NCBI GenBank assembly: GCA_030765125.1 | Contig: JAVCDD010000121.1 | Coordinates: 1-51,152, forward strand | DNA: 51,152 bases | Origin: Candidatus Hatepunaea meridiana | Lineage (GTDB): Bacteria; Electryoneota; AABM5-125-24; Hatepunaeales; Hatepunaeaceae | Reading direction: 5' to 3' | Position numbers and translations under genes: made by a program | In this document: positions 33,815 through 42,801 of the stretch, piece by piece | Numbering within the stretch: the stretch's first letter is position 1 | How the letters are laid out: the number at the start of each line of letters is the position of its first letter | Notes under the pieces: generated by a model | What the model was told of the DNA's origin: nothing | Seen by the model: the letters and a program-made list of their open reading frames with translations, nothing else | Databases searched by the model: none

Positions 33815-36800
33815 CTACTTGAATGTATAACTGAAACGAAAAAATATCCTGTTGTCATCCTCCCTGAGGAGACTGTCATATTCGTAACGATAGTCAAGAA
33901 TAAGATTAGGAGCAATTTGATATAGTTTTATTAGAATATCCCAATTATGAATAACACCGATTCGCGTGATATCGTAAGCGTTGGTTGAACTGAGTAAAGA
34001 ACCTGTGTAGGATAAATAGACATCTCTCGATAAATATTTCCCTACAGTCCATTTTGAATGATCGAGCGTTTGTAGATAGCTGTATTTTGCCGGATTGTCT
34101 TCAGGCAATCTGTCTCCGGCGTATAATTGCCGTTCTATGATGTTATACGCTACAGGCGATTCAATGACAACCCTGTCCACGCCCAACCACTTCTCTGCCT
34201 GTCTTTCAAACATTCGCGTCCAACGGCGTAATGGGGTTGCATTCGTCATTAACCTACCGCCGAGTTCAACCAACTTATCCGGTAAGGCTTCAGGTGAGTA
34301 ACCTAATAAAGCCAGTATTTGTTCCTGTGAATGTCCCTGATCGTCCTCAAATACCAGAGAAATCTCATTCCACCGACAATGATCCTGTGTCAGGCTTTGT
34401 TCTGACTCGGATTTACTATCAACCATATCAGGCAGGTAACGTTCTAAACGATTGCTCTTGCGAATAACCCATCTAATTTCGCGAGGTATTCCTGATGTAT
34501 CAATCACGTCTGTCCTTAAACCGCCATAAAAAACAGGCTCCAATTCAACGGGATTAAAGATGATTCCTGTTTTATCCACGTCGAATGAAAGGTCGAGATA
34601 TTCCAATCTGCCGTTAGTCGAGGTTAATTCACCATTGATATGAAGCGTATCCAGCAATGAGCCGGTAAAATGCAGACCTTCAAGGTCATCATCTATTCGC
34701 AGATCAACATACATTTTAACATCAAGATCAAGCAAACCTCCCATTACATCATCCTCTAATTCCGCTAAACCCGGTAATTCACCAAAACCGGATATTTCCC
34801 GGCTGTATTTACATGCTTGAAATGGAATAACCCGACCATCCCAGCGCATTCTTTCTAATAACTCTAAAAGCGAACGCACGAATGGAGATGGGTTTTTCTT
34901 ACCTTTGAGGAACGGATAGGTGAACGTGGCATTCATAAGCCGAATTTCACCGATTCCCAATGGTCTCTTGGCTGGACCGTGAAATTCAAATGGTCCCTTT
35001 CTATCCAATCCATCGAATCGGAAATATCCTCCCCAATCAGGTTGCATTAATGAAGGAATCTCCATCCAGATGCCTTCTTTGCCGGTTTGGAATTGAATTA
35101 TACCAAACTTATAACCGATGACTGTAATTCCTTCTTCACCCTCTTCGGGAAGACGATTACTGAATATAAAGGGTTGTCGGTTACCCAAGCCATACAATTT
35201 TCGAATATGAATTCGACCATAACTATCAAGTTCAAAGTGTGCATTTATTTTATCGAGCTTTTTTATTACTTTATTAAGTCTAATTGAACCATCTGTGAGT
35301 TTGAAGTATCCTTCTGTAAGTTGAGGGTTGGAGACGTTGCCACCAAGGTGAAATGACAACTCACCATCACCCATCGGTTGTGAAAAGAAGTGGGTTAATC
35401 TTGGTAAAAGCCCTAATAATCTACCTTCTACCAAACCTGTAATATCTAATAAACCATCTTTTGTCATATCTACGGATCCGCTGAATCCTCCCGAAACATC
35501 TCCCCAATCAATCCAGGCGGAATCCAGGTTTAAAACCGGTTTGCCGCTTTCAAGGTCGGTTATGTTCAATTGAGAGCTTAGGTTATCAAACGATAATAAT
35601 CCGATTTTCCCTGGTGAGACAGAAATGTTTACATCGAGTTTGCTTTCTAACACGCTGTCAACCGCGACGGGTTGACAACCTGTGATAGCAATAGTAGAAG
35701 CGACACTCTTGTCGCTTGAGCTGTCAATCCCAATGGATTGACAGCGGATGAATTTCATCCTGAAATCCGAATTCCCTGAAAGCGGGCCCGCTTTTCCGGT
35801 GAGCGCTTCCATTAGGTTCGCGATATCAACGTCACTTCCTTCAAGGTCAAAGGAAAAAGTACGATTATACCGGTTCATAGAACCGTCAACGTTGACCAAA
35901 CCGGTGATGCCTCTACCGAAGTCAAGCTTGTTGAGAATATAAAGGCTGTCCTTAGTTGACAAGTCGAGGTTCATCCAGTAATCTGGAATGCTGTGAAGAA
36001 CGCCGTTAGTTGTATGAAATTTTACATTTAACATAGGATAATTGAGGGAACCGTCAGCCTCTATACGAGCGTTTATTCTTCCACCAAACCTGTTCGCTAT
36101 ATTGGGATAGACAAGCTGCAGTAACCTCTCGATTGGAAGATCTATAGCACGCATTACCAGTGAATCTATTATACGCCGTTTTACATCAACCATCCCATTA
36201 AAAGTGAAAATTTCTTTGTCTTCATATATATCCTGCAAGGATAAATCAATTACACTACACCGACCCGCTTTATAGAGTCCTTCTGAATCCATCTTCAGGA
36301 TAAGTGAATCAGGGGATGTTAACAGCAGCTTGCTTTGCCATTTTAGTGTATCTTCACCACCTTTTATGTCAGCATCGAGAAATCCTGTAAAACCGGATGC
36401 AACGTCCGATTTGGCAAACTGCAAAAGCTCGATTACCGGTAGACTGTCGGTATTAAAGGATATATTCTGAACATAAAAATCCTTTGGATTTATATCAAAG
36501 TGTGTTTCTAATAATAATCTTCCATTCTCATCCACTAATCGAGCTTTTCTGACAATAACATTCCCATTTGAATACTCTCCGGTGAACCCTCCTACGAAGG
36601 ATCTTGTATTTTGAATATCCAATCTCAAATCTACCGTTGACTTATAGGTGTTTTCTCTTTTGTTTAAAACACAACGACAGGAAACTCTCCGCTCGCCGGA
36701 TGCTGATTTCCCTGTCAATTGGATATTACATCGGTCTTTAATACCATCTGCATCTAACTTGATGTTGTAATCCTGTAAAAAAGCAGGCAGATATTTTCCA

Positions 36801-38359
36801 GTTAAAACATCATTAAAAAGTTGTTGAGGATTCCTGCCTTTAAACTTGAATGAGGGGCTGTCGTTTAGATTCTGTACAATCAGGGATAGACTGCCATCAC
36901 GAATGGGTGACGTCAGATTCATTTGGAACTCTGAATCAATAAGGTTGAACTGCCCGGCAATATGGGTGATTTCATTAACATCAGTCAATTTGCAGATCCC
37001 ATTTCCCATTAATACATCTTCTTTATAAGCTAAATTGCCTCTAATCTTCAATTCAGGTTCTTCAGGTATAAGAAAATCAAGGCTTTTCTCGTCATCCCAT
37101 TTACGTTTATAATCGAAATTTATCTCAGAAGCCCCTCCGGATAGTTCTATCAAGCCATCAAGATCAAAATCACCATCCAAAACTTCAGCGGTCAGGTTGT
37201 CAATCATAATGCGATTTGAATCGGCAACAGCGTTGATGGCAAAATTATTAAAAAGAACATTATCAATAGATATACTTTGCCCTTGTAACTGGACGTCGCC
37301 CCACCAGTAATCACTTTCACCATACAAAAGTGCACTCAATTTGACGTCGCCTTTAAGAGAAAGCAGCCCTTTTCCATTATATTCAAGCTGTTCAAGGTCA
37401 AAAGGAATGTTGTCAATTTTTAGTTGCCATGCCGGAACAAGAAGATCGCTGACATTTGCGTTAAACGGAAGTGGAATACCATTCAAGTTTAGAACCCCTT
37501 CCAGTTCTAAGCTGGAACCGAACAATTCACCATACAAGCTTCCATCGGTAAGATAAAGTTTATCACGGTAAACGGCAGCGATGCTGTCCGCTTCCAATCT
37601 GCCTGTCAATCTGAGATCATCAGTACCACGCAGATCAAAGCTCACTACGACGCTGCCTTTGTGCAGTTTAAGTTCTTCCCATTCTTGTGGTGGCGTCCAG
37701 GCAGCAAGGTCATTTACTATTAACTGCCCGCCTGCCAGGAAACTTCCTTCGGTGAAATCAGCGGCGCCTTTGATCTCCAAACGTGCATCCGGCAGCTTGC
37801 GCAGTTGCCCTTCCAATGACATATCAACGTTCGATATGTCCGCTAAATCAATACGACCGATCAGTGAATCGATTAGTACATACCTTTTATGGCCAACGGA
37901 TATCCGGGCATTTACTATATTTACTCTCCTAACTACATTTAACTTAGATAGTGATTTTAGCGGGAATGGTTTATATGATGCAGTTCCGTTTCCTGATCTA
38001 TCGACCTTAGCGGGCAGAATGTTAATCTGGGGTTCTATTAATTCGATCTCTTTGATTTCATCCGGTTTATTAATTCCACCAAAGAGTATTGTGATAGGAA
38101 ATACTTTTACGTGAATCCTGTCAAATTTTAGTGACAGCGTTGGGGAAGCTTGGAGTTCTACATTATTGAATGTAATGCTGTTATATTTGAAGGAAAGATA
38201 TTCGGCTTTTAGTGAAGAACCTATTTGCGGTCTGAGTTTATCGAGGATAGTTTCTCTTGCCAGTTTTTCACCGCCAAAAACAAACCATGTAAGCAGGCTG
38301 ATGATTATCAGGGCAATTGATGCGAGAAGTATTGTAAGTGATATCAGACGAACATTCAT
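33815..38359 (-). CDS. tamB: TamB-like translocation/assembly module protein (DUF490)
   Basis: 1514 aa. One N-terminal membrane anchor (residues ~8-28, LTILLASIALIIISLLTWFV). A very long repetitive beta-rich AsmA/TamB region follows, and the C-terminal DUF490 domain (~1130-1514) includes LLGYSPEAL, VDRVVIESP, KYLSRDVYLSYTGSLL and ends in RIFFRFSYTF. It spans the periplasm between inner and outer membranes and helps insert outer membrane proteins or move lipids. It lies directly upstream of bamA. Residues ~867-902 are encoded by a cluster of three or four palindromic repeats (35654-35760) kept in frame. Confidence 0.9.
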   Translation of the reverse strand: MNVRLISLTILLASIALIIISLLTWFVFGGEKLARETILDKLRPQIGSSLKAEYLSFKYNSITFNNVELQASPTLSLKFDRIHVKVFPITILFGGINKPDEIKEIELIEPQINILPAKVDRSGNGTASYKPFPLKSLSKLNVVRRVNIVNARISVGHKRYVLIDSLIGRIDLADISNVDMSLEGQLRKLPDARLEIKGAADFTEGSFLAGGQLIVNDLAAWTPPQEWEELKLHKGSVVVSFDLRGTDDLRLTGRLEADSIAAVYRDKLYLTDGSLYGELFGSSLELEGVLNLNGIPLPFNANVSDLLVPAWQLKIDNIPFDLEQLEYNGKGLLSLKGDVKLSALLYGESDYWWGDVQLQGQSISIDNVLFNNFAINAVADSNRIMIDNLTAEVLDGDFDLDGLIELSGGASEINFDYKRKWDDEKSLDFLIPEEPELKIRGNLAYKEDVLMGNGICKLTDVNEITHIAGQFNLIDSEFQMNLTSPIRDGSLSLIVQNLNDSPSFKFKGRNPQQLFNDVLTGKYLPAFLQDYNIKLDADGIKDRCNIQLTGKSASGERRVSCRCVLNKRENTYKSTVDLRLDIQNTRSFVGGFTGEYSNGNVIVRKARLVDENGRLLLETHFDINPKDFYVQNISFNTDSLPVIELLQFAKSDVASGFTGFLDADIKGGEDTLKWQSKLLLTSPDSLILKMDSEGLYKAGRCSVIDLSLQDIYEDKEIFTFNGMVDVKRRIIDSLVMRAIDLPIERLLQLVYPNIANRFGGRINARIEADGSLNYPMLNVKFHTTNGVLHSIPDYWMNLDLSTKDSLYILNKLDFGRGITGLVNVDGSMNRYNRTFSFDLEGSDVDIANLMEALTGKAGPLSGNSDFRMKFIRCQSIGIDSSSDKSVASTIAITGCQPVAVDSVLESKLDVNISVSPGKIGLLSFDNLSSQLNITDLESGKPVLNLDSAWIDWGDVSGGFSGSVDMTKDGLLDITGLVEGRLLGLLPRLTHFFSQPMGDGELSFHLGGNVSNPQLTEGYFKLTDGSIRLNKVIKKLDKINAHFELDSYGRIHIRKLYGLGNRQPFIFSNRLPEEGEEGITVIGYKFGIIQFQTGKEGIWMEIPSLMQPDWGGYFRFDGLDRKGPFEFHGPAKRPLGIGEIRLMNATFTYPFLKGKKNPSPFVRSLLELLERMRWDGRVIPFQACKYSREISGFGELPGLAELEDDVMGGLLDLDVKMYVDLRIDDDLEGLHFTGSLLDTLHINGELTSTNGRLEYLDLSFDVDKTGIIFNPVELEPVFYGGLRTDVIDTSGIPREIRWVIRKSNRLERYLPDMVDSKSESEQSLTQDHCRWNEISLVFEDDQGHSQEQILALLGYSPEALPDKLVELGGRLMTNATPLRRWTRMFERQAEKWLGVDRVVIESPVAYNIIERQLYAGDRLPEDNPAKYSYLQTLDHSKWTVGKYLSRDVYLSYTGSLLSSTNAYDITRIGVIHNWDILIKLYQIAPNLILDYRYEYDSLLREDDNRIFFRFSYTFK
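35654..35760. repeat. Cluster of in-frame palindromes within tamB
   Basis: Three adjacent hairpins plus a fourth short palindrome: GCTGTCAACC...GGTTGACAACC (35654-35680), GTAGAAGCGACACTCTTGTC-GCTT (35694-35717), GCTGTCAATC...GATTGACAGC (35720-35745) and GGATGAATTTCATCC (35746-35760). The middle one is the GACACTCYTGTC family. Confidence 0.8.
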
Positions 38360-38376
38360 AACGTTCGACAGGGCAA

Positions 38377-39213
38377 TTAATAGCCGGGTTTCATCCGGCT
38401 GAAGGGATCAAACACCCTCCGCCATTTTGGATTATATTTACCCGTTGCTACGGGTAGGTCAGATATTTCTGCTTCATGAAACGGAGTGCTGAAGCTTGCT
38501 TCGGTTTCCGCAAGCAAGCTTGCGCACTCCTGTTCATTAGTTTGTCGGACAGGAATGTCCAACCTACCCGGCAGGAAAGGTCTACACCGGAATATTGCGC
38601 TAACGATGATTCCCACCGCGCCACGGCTGCCGGTGAAGAAATGACACATATTATAACCGGCGACATCCTTGATGCAGCGACTGCCAAGTTCAAGTATTTC
38701 TCCAGATGGAAGCACAACAGTCAATCCTAACAATGCCTGTATCCATCCTTCACTGCCTTCAAGTGAAGGTCGTGAGGAAACAGCAGACATGCGTCCCCCA
38801 ATCGTGCCTGTGTCAAATCCAGCAAGGGCGGGTACGATAAAACCAGACTCCTTTAATTTTTCATTAACAAATGCAACACTCCAGCCAGCGCTTACTGTCA
38901 TAACCTGATCCGCAGCAGTAATTTCAAATTCCTCCTTTAACAGGTTACCGAGTATTATCAATGTATCAGGTCCGGGATTGAACTCAGGCAGGAAGCTTGT
39001 TCCACTGCCGACGATCATCACTGACCCGGAATATCCCTTTAGCAGGTGGGAAACCTCGTCTGAGCTGACCGGCGCCACTGTGGGATAGAATCCGGCTACC
39101 CAGCGATCTGCGCCAATGATGGAACTTAATCTTGTTTGAAGTTCATTGTCATGCGCTTCTGGAGTAACGAATCTTGATTCGTTTGAGGTGTTATTTATAT
39201 CTTCGTTTACCAT
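38377..39213 (-). CDS. FAD-binding oxidase, GlcE-like, shortened
   Basis: 278 aa, against roughly 350-400 for GlcE proteins. The FAD-binding (PCMH-type) domain is present: VGSGTSFLPEFNPGPDTLII (residues ~71-90), AGFDTGTIGGRMSAV and CIKDVAGYNMCHFFTGSRGA (~180-200). The usual C-terminal cap is short: a repeat pair (38483-38568) encodes residues ~216-244, and the end RRVFDPFSRMKPGY resembles the FDP-x-x-x-NPGR tail of the family but is formed by a palindrome (38382-38400). GlcD and GlcF are not in the window. Activity is doubtful; it may be degraded. Confidence 0.7.
   Translation of the reverse strand: MVNEDINNTSNESRFVTPEAHDNELQTRLSSIIGADRWVAGFYPTVAPVSSDEVSHLLKGYSGSVMIVGSGTSFLPEFNPGPDTLIILGNLLKEEFEITAADQVMTVSAGWSVAFVNEKLKESGFIVPALAGFDTGTIGGRMSAVSSRPSLEGSEGWIQALLGLTVVLPSGEILELGSRCIKDVAGYNMCHFFTGSRGAVGIIVSAIFRCRPFLPGRLDIPVRQTNEQECASLLAETEASFSTPFHEAEISDLPVATGKYNPKWRRVFDPFSRMKPGY
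38382..38400. repeat. Palindrome at the 3' end of the GlcE-like gene
   Basis: AGCCGGGTTTCATCCGGCT, a palindrome with one offset, codes for the last residues (RMKPGY). Confidence 0.55.
38483..38568. repeat. Two palindromic repeats inside the GlcE-like gene
   Basis: First, GGAGTGCTGAAGCTTGCTTC ... GCAAGCAAGCTTGCGCACTCC type sequence at 38483-38530. Second, TTGTCGGACAGGAATGTCCAACCTACC (GACAGGAATGTC, complement of the GACATTCCTGTC core) at 38542-38568. Both are read through in frame. Confidence 0.7.
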
Positions 39214-39250
39214 TCAGTGAGTTAACCGTTAATAAAATAATTGAATTACT

Positions 39251-39435
39251 ACAATCCCGAAGGGATTAAATATGAATAGCCACCGGTGTAACTGGTGGAA
39301 GATGTAAACACAACCCTAAAACAACCCCGAAGGGGTTGAATAAACGGGAATTACAAAACCGATAATGTTCGACCCCTTCGAGATCACTATAGGGTTTGCT
39401 ATTTGATTCGGTGGGTTTCACCCACCTCTATTCAC
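39251..39435. repeat. CCCGAAGGG palindrome cluster
   Basis: AATCCCGAAGGGATT and AACCCCGAAGGGGTT hairpins, then a partial GACCCCTTCGAGATC, with GCCACCGGTGTAACTGGTGG and GTGGGTTTCACCCAC hairpins at the outer parts. Similar units with TGAATAG/CTATTCA ends are familiar in FCB-group genomes. It fills the gap between uppS and the GlcE-like gene. Confidence 0.65.
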
Positions 39436-39464
39436 ATTCATTACATTCGGGAATGCTTGATGAA

Positions 39465-40250
39465 TTAGAATTCACTACTCCTGGCAAGCTGCTCGCTCGT
39501 TTTACCGAAACGCCGTTCACGCTGCTGGTAACTTGCGATGCACTCGAATAAATCACTGCGTGAAAAATCAGGCCAAAACTTTTCTGTTACTATAATCTCG
39601 CTATAAGCTATCTGGTAGAGCAAAAAATTGCTGAGCCTGAATTCCCCTGACGTTCTAATCAGAAGTTCCGGATCAGGCAAATCGGCGGTTTCAAGGTAAC
39701 TTGCGAAAGTATTCTCGTCCACGTTTTTAATTCCGGAAGCAATTATCCGGTTGACAGCCCGTACTATTTCGAGTCTTCCTGAATAGCTGATAGCTAAAAC
39801 GAGCGTCAGCCTCTTGTTGCCTTCGGTTTCTCTGATCGCGCGCTCAAGCGCTTTACGTGGCGCATCGGGCAGGGCATTCAGATCGCCGATGATTTTGAGT
39901 GATACTTCATTTCTTTGCAGGTCTTCAAGTTCTTTGTTTATCGTTTCGAGTAACAGCGTCATAAGAGCGGTAACTTCCAGACGAGGACGGTGCCAGTTCT
40001 CTGACGAAAAGGTATAAAAAGTCATAACCTTAACACCGATTTCCGGACCGATTTCAACCATAGCGCGAACGGTCTTGACGCCTTGCCGGTGACCGACTAT
40101 ACGAGGCAGTCCTCGCTTATGCGCCCAGCGACCATTGCCGTCCATAATAAAAGCGATATGGCGTGGAATCTCCCCTCCCGAAGTAACCGCTTTTTTCAGT
40201 TTTTCCTCGTCGGATAATATGTTGGTTTTTACCACTCTTTCCTTTTTCAT
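39465..40250 (-). CDS. uppS: Isoprenyl transferase / undecaprenyl diphosphate synthase
   Basis: 261 aa. The catalytic Asp37 is in IAFIMDGNGRWAHKRGLPRI, then GHRQGVKTVRAMVE, YTFSSENWHRP and the C-terminal PELLIRTSGEFRLSNFLLYQ signature with the E of FWPDF. It makes the C55 lipid carrier for peptidoglycan and O-antigen. The first ~25 residues are an extra charged extension relative to family members; a later start is possible. It is flanked by repeats on both sides. Confidence 0.96.
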   Translation of the reverse strand: MKKERVVKTNILSDEEKLKKAVTSGGEIPRHIAFIMDGNGRWAHKRGLPRIVGHRQGVKTVRAMVEIGPEIGVKVMTFYTFSSENWHRPRLEVTALMTLLLETINKELEDLQRNEVSLKIIGDLNALPDAPRKALERAIRETEGNKRLTLVLAISYSGRLEIVRAVNRIIASGIKNVDENTFASYLETADLPDPELLIRTSGEFRLSNFLLYQIAYSEIIVTEKFWPDFSRSDLFECIASYQQRERRFGKTSEQLARSSEF

Positions 40251-40254
40251 GTGC

Positions 40255-40336
40255 GTTCAGAATGCGCGCATCAGCGCGTAAAGTCTTTAGAATAACGGAT
40301 ATAGCTAATACGCACTGAAGCGCGCACTCTAAACTT
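40255..40336. repeat. Inverted repeat, GCGCATCAGCGCG/CACTGAAGCGCGC family
   Basis: GTTCAGAATGCGCGCATCAG on the left and CTGAAGCGCGCACTCTAAAC on the right, imperfect complements, around AACGGATATAGC. Same family as 23788-23866. Confidence 0.65.
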
Positions 40337-40374
40337 AAAAAAATCTGTTTAATCTGCGTAATCTGCTGTTAAAA

Positions 40375-41493
40375 CTATTCCCCCCCCGGCAATTCCCCCG
40401 GCAATTCCTTCAGTTTCAACATCATTTCCATTCCCTTCTCATCATTTCCTGTATTATAATATGCCGCCATCAGGTTTTGAACCGCAACCTTGTTTTTAGG
40501 GTCTAATTCATGTGCTTTTTCCAAATAGGGAATCGCATCAGCATGTTTCTCTGCGTTCGCAAAGATGGTCCCAATAGTGATATTGGCGTCGAAGTCTTCC
40601 GGATTTTTAGCTATAACTTCATCATATATTGCCTTTGCTTTATCATACTCCTTATTGCGTACCATTAATACGGCAAGGTTTTTCTTGATGAAGACATTAT
40701 CCGGGAATTTTTCCATTGCTTCCCGAGTGGTCTCCAGCACAATGTCCATCTTTTCGAGCTTTTCGGCAGCCTCGATTAAAGCATCGAAAGCGCGCAGATA
40801 TATTGTTTGATCATCGTTATCCATATCAATCGTATTCATTGTTTTCTGCGCCCATTTGATAACTTTTTCAGCGTTGCCTAACTCACGGTGAGAGAGCATC
40901 TGAATTTCGTACATTGCAATGTCCGCATTATCTTTATCCAGATCAATAGCTCTATTTGTATATTTAATTGCTCTATTATAAAACTTGCCGTCATAAGCAA
41001 TTATTGCAGCGCGAACAATGATGTCGTTATTTAGAGGATCAACGATCAGGGCTGTATCAATATTAACTAATGCTGTCCGGTGCCTGTCTTTATCGAATTT
41101 ATCAAGCGCTTCAGAATCGTCTTTTAAACTGTCCTGAGCATTAGCCCATCGGGTTGAATCGAATGCTGATCCTACCCGTGAGAGAAAACGGTATAAGATC
41201 CGCTTACGGTTTTCGGTAATCTTGTCCTTGAACAGATCAGAAACAGCGAGTGAGCTATCATAATAAAACGCCATATTTTCCCAATCATTCTGTTTCTCGA
41301 AGCATAATCCTTTCAAATAGTATGCTTCAGGATTCCCCGGAACTCGCGCTAGTTCAGCGTCAAGCGACTTCAGCGCGCGATCCCAGTCCTTCTCGTTAAC
41401 CGCAATCCTCGCTGAACGCACATCCGGTGATATACAGCCCATAGTAATCAGTGTTAAGAATAGAATGGCTATAGTTAGGTTTAAGAGTTTCAT
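40375..41493 (-). CDS. TPR-repeat lipoprotein
   Basis: 372 aa. Lipoprotein signal with Cys20 (LFLTLITMGC). From residue ~25 on, TPR-type helix pairs recur: RALKSLDAELARVPGNPEAY, RTALVNIDTALIVDPLNNDI, RAIKYTNRAIDLDKDNADIA, KAKAIYDEVIAKNPEDFDAN and DAIPYLEKAHELDPKNKVAV. The C-terminus is rich in Leu, Glu and Gly (LKELPGELPGGE). Probably a periplasmic or outer-membrane scaffold for protein-protein contacts. No specific complex is suggested by its neighbours uppS and mtnA. Confidence 0.85.
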   Translation of the reverse strand: MKLLNLTIAILFLTLITMGCISPDVRSARIAVNEKDWDRALKSLDAELARVPGNPEAYYLKGLCFEKQNDWENMAFYYDSSLAVSDLFKDKITENRKRILYRFLSRVGSAFDSTRWANAQDSLKDDSEALDKFDKDRHRTALVNIDTALIVDPLNNDIIVRAAIIAYDGKFYNRAIKYTNRAIDLDKDNADIAMYEIQMLSHRELGNAEKVIKWAQKTMNTIDMDNDDQTIYLRAFDALIEAAEKLEKMDIVLETTREAMEKFPDNVFIKKNLAVLMVRNKEYDKAKAIYDEVIAKNPEDFDANITIGTIFANAEKHADAIPYLEKAHELDPKNKVAVQNLMAAYYNTGNDEKGMEMMLKLKELPGELPGGE

Positions 41494-41548
41494 TTTCTTA
41501 TTTCCTTAATTTAATTGTTTTTTTCACCGCGAGGGCACAGAGAGCACA

Positions 41549-41673
41549 AAGTTTAGAGTCCAGCCTTCAGGCTGTTTTCCCTTCCGTAATTATCAGAGTA
41601 AACCTAAAGCTCAACACAGCCTAAAGGCTGGACTCTGAACTTAAAAACAACCTGAAGGTTGAACTCTGAACTT
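41549..41673. repeat. Hairpin cluster GAGTCCAGCC-TTCA-GGCTG
   Basis: TTTAGAGTCCAGCCTTCAGG faces CCTAAAGGCTGGACTCTGAA; a third unit CAACCTGAAGGTTGAACTCTG follows at 41648-41668. Same TTCA/TGAA loop family as 1963 and 40255. Confidence 0.65.
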
Positions 41674-42677
41674 TAATTTTCAGGGAATTCCCTCATAATC
41701 CCTTTTTCTGTAATAAAACCAGATATCAATTTTGTAGGTACAACGTCAAATGCAGGATTCGAAGCTGGTGTATCATCAGGAGCTATCTTTTTACCGATGC
41801 AACTTGTAACCTCATCCGGTTCCCTATCCTCAAGAGGTATTTGACTGCCGCTCGGACATTCCCAATCCATAGTCGACTCCGGCGCTGCCACATAGTACGG
41901 AACATTATGCTCTTTACAAGCGAGCGCAAGCTGGTAGCTGCCTACTTTGTTGGCAACATCACCGTTGGCAGCGATTCTGTCGGCGCCGATAATACAAAGG
42001 TCTATCTTGTCCATAGCTAATAAACCTGCAGCAGCTGAATCAACTATCAATGTAAATGGGATACCGGCGTTTTTCAACTCCCAGGCGGTCAATCGAGCTC
42101 CTTGCAATAAAGGTCGTGTTTCGCAAGCGTAAACGTGGATATTTTTACCTTCATCGTGAGCATTATAGACCGCAGCTAAAGCCGTTCCTATGCCAGCGGT
42201 TGCAAGGAAACCGGTATTGCATACCGTCAGTATGTTAGCGCCGTCTTTAATCAAGGAACTGCCGTATTTACCAATCTTACTGCAACGATTTCGGTCATCT
42301 TCGAGTATTTCCAACGCCTTATTCACAAGCACTTTACTAAGCTTCTTTTCATCCTCAATCTGAACAACCAATTCCTTCATCTGATCCAGCGCCCAGAAGA
42401 GATTCACTGCCGTCGGGCGCGTGTTATACAGCCCGTCAATCGCAGTTAGAACTTTCCTTTGTGGGTTCTGTCCCTGGTATTTCACAGCTGTAACAGCCAC
42501 ACCAAGGGCTGCAGCAACTCCGATCAAAGGAGCGCCGCGCAATCCGAGTCCTTTAATGGCGTTAGCAATGACATGCCAGTCGTCAGTCTCGATAATCTTA
42601 AGTTTTTTCGGAAGAAGACGCTGGTCAATGAATCTGACTTTATCGTCCACCCATTCTATTGATTGTCGTGGTAACAT
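41673..42677 (-). CDS. mtnA: S-methyl-5-thioribose-1-phosphate isomerase
   Basis: 334 aa. The family motifs are RGAPLIGVAAALGVAV (~50-65), the catalytic Cys in TVCNTGFLATAGIGTALA (~150-167), IGADRIAANGDVANKVGSYQ (~236-255, with the catalytic Asp) and NPAFDVVPTKLISGFITEKG near the end. It isomerises MTR-1-P to MTRu-1-P in methionine salvage. The neighbouring PfkB kinase may act on a nucleoside or ribose-type substrate in the same route, but the pathway's other genes are not in the window. Confidence 0.94.
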   Translation of the reverse strand: MLPRQSIEWVDDKVRFIDQRLLPKKLKIIETDDWHVIANAIKGLGLRGAPLIGVAAALGVAVTAVKYQGQNPQRKVLTAIDGLYNTRPTAVNLFWALDQMKELVVQIEDEKKLSKVLVNKALEILEDDRNRCSKIGKYGSSLIKDGANILTVCNTGFLATAGIGTALAAVYNAHDEGKNIHVYACETRPLLQGARLTAWELKNAGIPFTLIVDSAAAGLLAMDKIDLCIIGADRIAANGDVANKVGSYQLALACKEHNVPYYVAAPESTMDWECPSGSQIPLEDREPDEVTSCIGKKIAPDDTPASNPAFDVVPTKLISGFITEKGIMREFPEN

Positions 42678-42702
42678 ATTAGTAAAATACGTAGTTCGAG
42701 TA

Positions 42703-42792
42703 GGAAATAAGGGGACAGTATACCTATTTTTCTATGGACTGTCGTTATTTTAAAGAGTATTTATAAAATAGGTATACTGTCCCCTTATTTCC
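42703..42792. repeat. GGGGACAGTATAC hairpin element, copy D
   Basis: Ends GGAAATAAGGGGACAGTATA and exact complement, continuing inward through CCTATTTT. The core TTTTTCTATGGACTGTCG matches copy B. Between pfkB-type kinase and mtnA. Confidence 0.85.
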
Positions 42793-42801
42793 TCTTTCCT
42801 A

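Noticed and set aside
37581..38114. A 177-codon plus-strand frame opposite tamB
   Set aside because: Shadow of the tamB coding pattern; low-complexity Ser/Leu composition and no homology seen.
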